A stretch of 64,000 nucleotides of DNA, from the NCBI RefSeq assembly GCF_025677645.1, contig NZ_CP106879.1, positions 2,976,001 to 3,040,000 of the forward strand, given 5' to 3'. The DNA is from Curtobacterium poinsettiae. GTDB taxonomy: Bacteria > Actinomycetota > Actinomycetes > Actinomycetales > Microbacteriaceae. Of this stretch, positions 16,771 through 22,793 are shown piece after piece. Below the pieces are notes generated by a model. The model was not told the origin of the DNA. It did no database searches and was given only the letters and a program-made list of their open reading frames with translations. The first letter of the stretch is position 1; the number at the start of each line of letters is the position of its first letter. The position numbers were made by a program, and so were the translations under genes.

Positions 16771-17412
16771 ATGACGTTCGCGGACACCCGCCCCATCCTC
16801 GACCAGCTCGGCTACACGACCCGGTACGTGCAGCTCCCCGGCGAGACCCTGCACGAACCGCCGGTCGAGGGAGCGCTCCGCGTCGTCCAGACCGACGCCT
16901 CCGGCTACGCACTCGAGGTCGTCGACTACGGCACGGCTCGTCGTCTCGCGCAGGCCACGGGTGAGGACGACGCGGTCGAGATGCTGCGCCGGTTCCTGAA
17001 CCGTCCGTTCCCGGAACCGCGTGACATCCCCCGCCACGAGCTCGACGGGCTCCGCGACCGCGCAGCGTCGACCTACCCGCAGCTCGCGCAGCAGGTCGCG
17101 CAGGCCGGCGAGCAGGGGCTGACCATCCAGATCCCGGCCAGTGTGCCCGTCGACCGCATCGGTGGCCCGGACGGCTACCTGCTGCACCCGCTCGATACCC
17201 CGCTGCCCAGCCGGTCGCTGCCCCCGCACGTGGCGGCGTCGCCGGAGACCCACCGGTACGTCGTCGACCGGCCGTTCCTGGTGAACGTCCGCTTCGTCCA
17301 GCCGTGGTTCGAGCAGCCGGGCGGCGCGCTGCGCTTCCAGATCGCCGACCCTTCGGCCACCGTTCGGGACCTGGTCGTAGACGGTGCGCTCGTCCGTCTC
17401 CGGGCGGTCTGA
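16771..17412 (+). CDS. stand-alone TNT-like domain protein with an immunity-like N-terminal half (paralogue 1)
   Basis: This 213-residue soluble protein has no signal or membrane segment. Residues about 120-213 match the TNT (tuberculosis necrotizing toxin, DUF4237) pattern: VDRIGG (127-132), RSLPP (148-152), His161 and WFEQPGGALRF (179-189). The Gln seen after QPGG in the secreted toxin at 22.8-25.2 kb is Arg188 here, so activity may be lost. Residues 1-110 match the paralogue at 21446 and have the small beta-beta-alpha spacing of the nearby immunity candidates. It sits after sdhB and shares a bidirectional terminator with the DUF805 genes. Function unknown; an intracellular decoy or regulator is speculation. 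Confidence 0.75.
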   Translation: MTFADTRPILDQLGYTTRYVQLPGETLHEPPVEGALRVVQTDASGYALEVVDYGTARRLAQATGEDDAVEMLRRFLNRPFPEPRDIPRHELDGLRDRAASTYPQLAQQVAQAGEQGLTIQIPASVPVDRIGGPDGYLLHPLDTPLPSRSLPPHVAASPETHRYVVDRPFLVNVRFVQPWFEQPGGALRFQIADPSATVRDLVVDGALVRLRAV

Positions 17413-17428
17413 GCTCCGCCGACACACG

Positions 17429-17467
17429 AACAGCCCGCCCCGCGCTCGATGCGCGGGGCGGGCTGTT
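17429..17467. terminator. bidirectional terminator
   Basis: A perfect 17-base stem (arms 17429-17445 and 17451-17467, core GCCCGCCCCGCG) has a five-base loop and lies between convergent genes. Confidence 0.85.
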
Positions 17468-17480
17468 CTGGTTCGTGGAG

Positions 17481-18185
17481 CTAGCGCAGGTCGGGACGGT
17501 CGTACTGCGCACCGGCAGGGTTCGACGGCAGGCAGCCGAACACGATCGCAGCTGCGCTGACGAAGAGCGCGATCAACCAGAACGGGCCTGCCAGGTTCGC
17601 GTCGTGCACGCGACGCCAACCGAGGGCGATACCCGGCACGATCGTGGCGAGCCACCAGATGAAGTAGAGCGCGAGCAGGACGAAGGCGAACGGCGACGGC
17701 GCGCTGCTCCCCGTGGGGTTGCCGTACTCGTCGACGGCGCCACTCGTCCCGACCGTCGCGAAGAGGACGGCGTAGAACCCGCCGAACAGCACGATCGTCA
17801 CGATGGCGTTGGCGAGCACGAAGTACCAGAACTCGCTCCGGCTGGCGCGGCCGTCGAACCGGGCGTACTTCTTGAAGAACCGGGTGAACGCGTCGAGGAA
17901 CCCGATGCCGTACCACGGTGCCCAGATCGGCGGGACACCGTCGGGCCCGAGCGGGACCGGCTGCGCGAACTGCGGGTACGGGTCAGCGTACGGCTGCGCG
18001 TACGGCTGCTGGTGCGGCTGCTGTCCGTAGCCCGGCTGCTGCCCGTACTGAGGCTGCTGCCCGTACTGAGGCTGCTGCCCGTACCCGGGCTGCTGCCCGT
18101 ATCCCGGCTGCTGCCCGGAGCCCGGCTGCCCCTGCTGCTGATCGCCCCCGGGCTGGCCCCACTGGGGCGTCCCGTCGTTGCTCAT
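17481..18185 (-). CDS. DUF805 family membrane protein with tandem-repeat N-terminus (copy 1)
   Basis: This 234-residue protein has a roughly 75-residue Gln/Gly/Tyr/Pro-rich N-terminus built of YGQQPG/YGQQPQ repeats. A DUF805 region follows, with the conserved PPIWAPWYGI entry, the FDGRASRSEFW motif, four hydrophobic segments, LGWRRVHDANL and a C-terminal SNPAGAQYDRP. The family is integral to the membrane and its biochemistry is unknown. The ATG overlaps the stop of copy 2 by four bases, so they are cotranscribed. The same architecture appears three times in tandem. Confidence 0.85.
   Translation of the reverse strand: MSNDGTPQWGQPGGDQQQGQPGSGQQPGYGQQPGYGQQPQYGQQPQYGQQPGYGQQPHQQPYAQPYADPYPQFAQPVPLGPDGVPPIWAPWYGIGFLDAFTRFFKKYARFDGRASRSEFWYFVLANAIVTIVLFGGFYAVLFATVGTSGAVDEYGNPTGSSAPSPFAFVLLALYFIWWLATIVPGIALGWRRVHDANLAGPFWLIALFVSAAAIVFGCLPSNPAGAQYDRPDLR
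18016..18123 (-). repeat. 18-bp tandem repeat inside DUF805 copy 1
   Basis: Six copies of an 18-base unit close to GGCTGCTGCCCGTACTGA encode the hexapeptide (P/Q)(G/Q)YGQQ. Units 2 and 3 are identical, which suggests recent slippage or expansion. It is coding DNA, not a CRISPR array. Confidence 0.85.
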
Positions 18186-18766
18186 CGGCTCGAGTCGGGG
18201 CGGTCGTACCGCGCACCCTGCGGGTTCGAGGGCAGCAGGCCGAAGACGATGCCGACGATGCCGACGAAGAGCGCGATGATCCACAGCGCACCGGGGAGGT
18301 TCGCGTCGTGCAGGCGGCGCCATCCGAGGGCGAGCGTCGGGACGATGATCGCGAGGCCCCAGAGCAGGAACAGGATGCCCGAGATGACGAAGAGTGCCGA
18401 CGGGTCGGTGACGGTCGACTGGACGCTGGTGGACGTCGCGGTCGACGTGGACACGGTCGAGCGCTCTGAGGTGCCGATACCGATGCCGTACAGGATGCTG
18501 AGGACGACGAACACGATCCCGTTCGCCAGGTACCACCACCAGAACTCGCTCCGGCTGGCACGACCGCTGAACGTCGCGTACTTCTTGAAGAAGCGACCGA
18601 CGGCCTTGCCGAACGAGATCCCGTACCACGGCGCCCAGAGCGGCGGTTCGCCGTCGGGCCCGGTCGGCGGCTGCTGGCCGTACTGCGGCACGCCACCGTA
18701 CTGCGGTGCGCCGCCGAACTGGGCGTTCGGCTGGTTGTTCGGATCCTGCGGGTACTGGTCGCTCAC
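18182..18766 (-). CDS. DUF805 family membrane protein (copy 2)
   Basis: This 194-residue paralogue has a shorter Gln/Tyr-rich N-terminus (about 35 residues). It then follows the same plan: PPLWAPWYGISF, FSGRASRSEFWWW, four hydrophobic segments, LGWRRLHDANL and SNPQGARYDRP. A Ser/Thr-rich stretch of about 25 residues sits in the loop between segments 2 and 3. It overlaps copy 1 by four bases. Upstream, 82 bases separate it from copy 3. Confidence 0.85.
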   Translation of the reverse strand: MSDQYPQDPNNQPNAQFGGAPQYGGVPQYGQQPPTGPDGEPPLWAPWYGISFGKAVGRFFKKYATFSGRASRSEFWWWYLANGIVFVVLSILYGIGIGTSERSTVSTSTATSTSVQSTVTDPSALFVISGILFLLWGLAIIVPTLALGWRRLHDANLPGALWIIALFVGIVGIVFGLLPSNPQGARYDRPDSSR

Positions 18767-18848
18767 GTGGTCCCCCTCGAGTGGTGTCCGGCGTTTTCGT
18801 CCGAGTCAACCAGAACTCCTGAGGGGCCGTCAGAACCGGTGCCGCGCG

Positions 18849-19421
18849 TCAGCCCTGCAGCGGGCGGTCGTACTGCTGCCCCTGAGGGTTCGAGGACATC
18901 AGCCCGATGATCAGCGAGAACAGGATGCCGATCGGCGGGACGATGAACAGCAGGGCGAGCAGGCCACTGAGGTTCACGTCGTGCAGCCGCCGAACCGTCA
19001 ACGCGATGAACCCGAGGGCACAGGCGAGACTCCACAAGCTGCCGAGGCCGTCCGAACCGTCGTCGACGAACGGCAGCACGTCGAACCCGCTGCCGATGAT
19101 GCCGGCCACCGCCGAGCCGATGAGGTACCAGAGCGCCCAGAACCAGTACTCCGACTGGCTGGCCCGACCGTCGAACCGCACGTACTTCTTCCAGAACCGC
19201 AGGAACGCTTGGGGGAAGGGGATGCCGTACCAGGGCGCCCAGAGCGGCGGCTCGGACCTCCCACCACTCGGCTGCCCCGGACCGGGCCGCGCCGACTGCC
19301 CGTACTGCCCGTTCTGCCCGTACTGCCCGTACTGCGCCGGAGGCTGCTGGCCCCACGGCTGCTGTCCGTACGGGCCCGGCTGCTGCCCGTACGGGTCGCG
19401 GGGCGGGTACTGGTCGCTCAT
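18849..19421 (-). CDS. DUF805 family membrane protein (copy 3)
   Basis: This 190-residue paralogue has an N-terminus rich in YGQ(Q/N) repeats, then PPLWAPWYGIPF, FDGRASQSEYWFW, hydrophobic segments, LTVRRLHDVNL and SNPQGQQYDRP. It is the most diverged of the three and the first gene of the set. The ATG at 19421 starts MSDQYPPRDPYG, nearly the same start as copy 2 (MSDQYPQDP), so the upstream in-frame extension is rejected. Function unknown. Confidence 0.85.
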   Translation of the reverse strand: MSDQYPPRDPYGQQPGPYGQQPWGQQPPAQYGQYGQNGQYGQSARPGPGQPSGGRSEPPLWAPWYGIPFPQAFLRFWKKYVRFDGRASQSEYWFWALWYLIGSAVAGIIGSGFDVLPFVDDGSDGLGSLWSLACALGFIALTVRRLHDVNLSGLLALLFIVPPIGILFSLIIGLMSSNPQGQQYDRPLQG

Positions 19422-19524
19422 CGGTGCGTTCCTTCCGGCGGGGGCTGTCGGTCCACACAGAGTGTGGCACTCCCCCGAGCCGGCGAGCGTCATCCGTGCG
19501 GACGACTCCTGTCCCGACCGTGCA

Positions 19525-19547
19525 CCTGACCCGACCGTGCGGTCAGG
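19525..19547 (-). terminator. possible terminator hairpin at the end of the oxidoreductase gene
   Basis: CCTGACC and GGTCAGG pair across a nine-base loop at the stop of the gene read on the minus strand. The stem is short and no T run follows. Confidence 0.4.
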
Positions 19548-20487
19548 GCAGGAGCGCGAGCTTGCCTCCGGGGTGCCCGGACTCCAGCAGTTCCGCCGCC
19601 GCCTTCGCCTCAGACAGGGGGAAGGTCCGCGCCACCGGGACCTCGAGCTTTCCGGCGCCAGCGAGGTCGATGAGCCGCTGCCGAACGGAGTCACGGAACG
19701 CCTTGCTCTCCGGCTGTGCGCCGCCGATCGCCCGGATGCCGTCGGACTCCGCGCGGCCGGGTGCCGCGATGGTCACGATGCGCGAGCGGTCTGCGACGAG
19801 CGCGAGGGAGACGTCCACCGCCTCGTCGGTGCCGACGCAGTCGAGCGCCACGTCGACGCCGTCGCCCGTGCCGTCCGCGACCAACGCTCGGACCCGCTCC
19901 TCGAGCCCGTCCCCGTAGGCGATCCACTCCCCACCGAAGTCCGCGACCACGTCGGCGTTCCGTTCGGACGCGGTCCCGATCACCCGGGCGCCGAGCAGGC
20001 GGAGCTGCTGGAGCAGGCTGATCCCCACGGCTCCGGCGGCGCCGTGCACGAGGACGGTGTCGTTCCCGGAGGCCCGGGTGACCCGGAGCATGTCGGCTGC
20101 GGTGGTCCCGGCGAGGAGGAGGTTCGCGGCCTCGGGGAAGCCGAGCGAGGCGGGCTTCGCGAACACGTCGCGCGCGGGCACCGTCAGTTCCTCGGCCCAC
20201 CCGCCCTGGACGCGGAACGCGAGGACATCGTCACCGACGGCTCCCCCTCCGGACGCGATCTCGGTGTCGGGCCCGATCGCGCTGATGGTGCCGGCGACCT
20301 CGTAGCCGACGGCGATCGGCAGGTCGGACGGGTCACCCTGGCGGGTGTGCTTCGTGTCGGCGGGGTTCATGCCGGCGGCGCGGACGCGGATGGTGACCTC
20401 GCCGGGGCTGGGCGTGGATACCGCTGTGTCGGTGTACTCGAGGACCTCGCTGCCGCCGAACCGCGGTGCCACCCAGTGCTTCGTCAT
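19543..20487 (-). CDS. NADP-dependent quinone oxidoreductase-like medium-chain reductase
   Basis: This 314-residue cytoplasmic MDR-superfamily protein of the zeta-crystallin/QOR type lacks the zinc ligands of alcohol dehydrogenases. The GroES-like half has AAGMNPADTK and GYEVAGTISAIG. The nucleotide-binding half has VLVHGAAGAVGISLLQ and RVIGTASERN. It reduces an unidentified quinone or enone with NADPH. The ATG at 20487 has TACCGT seven bases upstream and no ribosome binding site, so the transcript is probably leaderless. Neighbours do not suggest a pathway. Confidence 0.88.
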   Translation of the reverse strand: MTKHWVAPRFGGSEVLEYTDTAVSTPSPGEVTIRVRAAGMNPADTKHTRQGDPSDLPIAVGYEVAGTISAIGPDTEIASGGGAVGDDVLAFRVQGGWAEELTVPARDVFAKPASLGFPEAANLLLAGTTAADMLRVTRASGNDTVLVHGAAGAVGISLLQQLRLLGARVIGTASERNADVVADFGGEWIAYGDGLEERVRALVADGTGDGVDVALDCVGTDEAVDVSLALVADRSRIVTIAAPGRAESDGIRAIGGAQPESKAFRDSVRQRLIDLAGAGKLEVPVARTFPLSEAKAAAELLESGHPGGKLALLP

Positions 20488-20494
20488 GCGGGCG

Positions 20495-20500
20495 ACGGTA
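20495..20500 (-). promoter_or_regulatory. -10 box of a probable leaderless promoter for the oxidoreductase
   Basis: TACCGT, a seven-base spacer and the ATG at 20487. Confidence 0.4.
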
Positions 20501-20518
20501 CGCCGATGGCCTGCTGGC

Positions 20519-20834
20519 GTGACGAGCCACGAGCAACCGACGAGCCTCGCGGACCTCCTGAGAGCCCGTACGGAGAAGGGTTTGGCCTTGGTCGCGTTCG
20601 AAGACCCGCGCAATCATGTCGACGCCGTCGTCATGGACCGGCTGGACGTCAGCCGCATCGCCGTCTGCAGCAGCGCTCGAGGACGCGCTCGCGCGAGCAC
20701 GCGCCGGCCGCCGCGCCCACGACCACTTCCGCCGCGAACACGATGCGGAGGTGGCAGCGTGGCGATCGCGAGGAGGCGACGCGTGGATGCGCGGTGAGTC
20801 CGGCTTGTGGATGAGGGGGTTTCCACAGCGCTGA
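20519..20834 (+). pseudogene. probable small hypothetical gene with an apparent frameshift
   Basis: From the GTG at 20519, about 47 codons with genome-like third-position GC read SLADLLRARTEKGLALVAF and DPRNHVDAVVMDRLD. Coding character then switches one frame over, near 20660-20680, and continues as ALEDALARARAGRRAHDHF to a stop at 20834. One extra base (or two missing) would join them into a roughly 105-residue charged helical protein. No family is recognised. The minus-strand frame across the same DNA is the tail of the next candidate. Either a degraded gene or a sequencing error. Confidence 0.4.
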
Positions 20835-21296
20835 CCCCCGAATGCAGGTGTTCACGCGTCGGGAGGACTGGGGCAGCGGCACGGGACCGCCTCCGAACCA
20901 CGCGCGGTGCGAAACCTCTCTGACCGTCCACCCGAGCAGATTCCTGTTGTCCTCGACGGACAAGGACATCCCACTGGGAAGTTCGTCGCGGCGTTCGAGG
21001 AGCCAGTGCGCAATCGGGAGACCATGAGCCTCACGCAGGTATCCGCACGCGTCCGCGACGATCCACAACTCAGCATCTGCCGCCGATTCGAAACGTGTAC
21101 CCGTCAGAGCGCCCGTCCCTCGGCCCCGCCGCCACTCGACCACCGATCCGTCCGATACCGCGAAGCGCTGAACCGTCTCGAGATCGCCGTGCTGGACCTT
21201 CTGCGCGTCGACGACGACGCGGTCGTTCCCGGCGCGCCGCAGGACACTCTCGAGGAGCCCCATGTGACGGAACACTCCCGGAGCGTCTTTGGTCAT
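20649..21296 (-). CDS. putative immunity-type protein, C-terminal end uncertain
   Basis: From the ATG at 21296 (or 21263) the frame reads MTKDAPGVFRHMG, later RFAVSDGSVVEWRRGRG, RFESAADAELWIVADACGYL and AHGLPIAHWL. By eye, the spacing of aromatic, Asp/Arg and Phe-helix positions parallels the immunity candidate at 22272-22793. Beyond about 20900 the reading frame turns Arg/Cys-rich and non-globular while the opposite strand looks coding, so the true end is probably nearer 20.85-20.95 kb and may be frameshifted. It lies convergent to the second TNT-like gene, which fits a toxin-immunity neighbourhood. No name is assigned. Confidence 0.45.
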   Translation of the reverse strand: MTKDAPGVFRHMGLLESVLRRAGNDRVVVDAQKVQHGDLETVQRFAVSDGSVVEWRRGRGTGALTGTRFESAADAELWIVADACGYLREAHGLPIAHWLLERRDELPSGMSLSVEDNRNLLGWTVREVSHRAWFGGGPVPLPQSSRRVNTCIRGSALWKPPHPQAGLTAHPRVASSRSPRCHLRIVFAAEVVVGAAAGACSRERVLERCCRRRCG

Positions 21297-21433
21297 GACA
21301 GGACTCCAGAGCACCCGAGGGCACGCACGGAACAGCATGTGGATCTCCACGAGGTGCTTTCTCGCTTCACCGAGGACCGCGCGGGAGCTGGTGTAGCACA
21401 GCGACTCGCTCCACGAGCGCCGACGTCCATTGT

Positions 21434-21439
21434 TACGCT
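21434..21439 (+). promoter_or_regulatory. -10 box of a probable leaderless promoter for TNT-like paralogue 2
   Basis: TACGCT lies six bases before the GTG at 21446. No ribosome binding site or clear -35 is seen. Confidence 0.35.
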
Positions 21440-21445
21440 CGTCAC

Positions 21446-22096
21446 GTGACGTTCGAACAACTGCGCGCGGCCCTCGACAACCGGGGACACAGCCCCGAAC
21501 AGGTGCTCCTCCCCGACGAACGTCCGGTCGGGCCGCCTGTCGAGGGCGCGCTCCGGGTGGTACAGATCGGGGAGCGGTTCGAGGTCCACTGCACGGACTA
21601 CGGGCGAGCGCGGCTCGTCGCCGCGTCACCCGACTTCGACGGCATCGCTCGGTCGTTGTTGTCGTTCCTCGACCGGCCGCTTCCACCTGTCTTGGCGATG
21701 ACCTCCGCTGAGGTCGCGGCGATCGAAACGCGACTCGCTCCGTATTACCCGAAGTTGCGCGAGCAGATCACCGCTCGTGGTGGAGCGAGCCTGATTCAGC
21801 TTCCGCCAGGAATCCTCCTCGACCGGATCGGTGCGCTCGACGGCTGGCTCCTGACAGAGCTGAATTCGTCGTTCGAGTCCCGCTCCTTGCCGCCGACGGC
21901 GCTTCGCGAGCCGTCTGGCGTCCACCAGTTCGTGACCGAGGCAACAGTCCTCGTACAGGCATCGATCGTGCCGAGCTGGTTCGGCCAGCCCGGAGGTTCT
22001 GTTCGCTACGCGATCGCCGACGAGTCGGTCACGATCCGGGACCTCATCGTCGACGGTTCGCTTCGGCGGGTTTCCGTGCCGGTCGGGGCGCGGTAG
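21446..22096 (+). CDS. stand-alone TNT-like domain protein with an immunity-like N-terminal half (paralogue 2)
   Basis: This 216-residue soluble protein is a paralogue of the gene at 16771. Shared blocks are PPVEGALRVVQ (30-40), an aromatic-Asp-Tyr-Gly-x-Ala-Arg segment and FLDRPLP (74-80) in the N-terminal half. The TNT-like half has LDRIGALDGWLL (125-136), RSLPP (146-150), His160 and WFGQPGGSVRY (178-188). Arg187 replaces the Gln seen in the secreted toxin. Codon use is somewhat less GC3-biased than in the housekeeping genes. The GTG start has TACGCT about six bases upstream. No signal peptide is seen; function unknown. Confidence 0.75.
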   Translation: MTFEQLRAALDNRGHSPEQVLLPDERPVGPPVEGALRVVQIGERFEVHCTDYGRARLVAASPDFDGIARSLLSFLDRPLPPVLAMTSAEVAAIETRLAPYYPKLREQITARGGASLIQLPPGILLDRIGALDGWLLTELNSSFESRSLPPTALREPSGVHQFVTEATVLVQASIVPSWFGQPGGSVRYAIADESVTIRDLIVDGSLRRVSVPVGAR

Positions 22097-22118
22097 CTGG
22101 GGTAGCGCTCGATCCGAT

Positions 22119-22154
22119 GACCGGGGAAGGACCCGGCGAAAGTTGCCCCCGGTC
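22119..22154 (+). terminator. hairpin after TNT-like paralogue 2
   Basis: GACCGGGG (22119-22126) pairs with CCCCGGTC (22147-22154). The loop is 20 bases, long for a terminator, and it sits 22 bases after the stop. Nothing else is recognised in the 22097-22271 gap between convergent genes. Confidence 0.4.
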
Positions 22155-22271
22155 CTCAATCTTCTGGCCGCGTCGAACTCGACGCCTCTGACGCGCTGCT
22201 TTCGGACGGGGCTAGCCAGGCCAGGCTGGCGCGCGCAGCGCGCTCCGAAGCATTTCGGCTGTCGTCGGGGT

Positions 22272-22793
22272 CTACGTGCGAATCCCGTGCGCTGCCAGCC
22301 GCTCCATCGGGGAGGACGCGGAAACGACGTCGATCACCTGCTCGAGTGGCAAAGCGCGCACCCAGGCGAGTCGGTACGCAGCACTCGCTGCCGGTATCCC
22401 GAAGGCCCGGACGATGTGCTCGTCACCGTGCCCCCAGGAGAAGACGTAGGTGCCATCGTCCGATTGCAGGGTCACGGCCTCTGGCGCAGTGGCCCGGCCA
22501 GGGAACCACAGGCCCGACGAACGATTGCTGCCGTCCCTGATCGCGATGAAGCGCTCGACGTCGTCGATGTGCGAAAACTCTGCCGCTGTGGACTCGTGCG
22601 CTCGGTCGCGGTCGACGAGCCGGTACCCTTTTGTGCAGGATTCGACCCTGCTGGAAGTCTCTGTGTTGCCGTACTCGAAAATGACCTCCGGCTGACGAAG
22701 AATTCCCGGTAGGCCAGACCAGTCCGGTCCGGAATTTCCGACGAACGCTCCGAGCTGGGCGGCATGGGGAATGTCAGCAGGCGACGGGGTCAC
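22272..22793 (-). CDS. putative immunity protein to the TNT toxin
   Basis: This 173-residue soluble acidic protein has no signal peptide. Its GTG overlaps the toxin stop by four bases, the coupling expected of an immunity gene that follows its toxin. Visible blocks are VIFEYGNTETSSRVES, GYRLVDRDR, FSHIDDVERFIAIRDG and YVFSWGHGDEH. The DNA is AT-richer than the surrounding core genes, as is common for immunity genes. It would neutralise self or sibling TNT NAD glycohydrolase in the cytoplasm, as the M. tuberculosis IFT protein does for CpnT. The role is inferred from position and toxin type, since I do not recognise the family with certainty. Confidence 0.65.
   Translation of the reverse strand: MTPSPADIPHAAQLGAFVGNSGPDWSGLPGILRQPEVIFEYGNTETSSRVESCTKGYRLVDRDRAHESTAAEFSHIDDVERFIAIRDGSNRSSGLWFPGRATAPEAVTLQSDDGTYVFSWGHGDEHIVRAFGIPAASAAYRLAWVRALPLEQVIDVVSASSPMERLAAHGIRT

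Noticed and set aside
18016..18123. Tandem repeats considered as a CRISPR array
   Set aside because: Units are contiguous without spacers and encode in-frame hexapeptides of a DUF805 protein.
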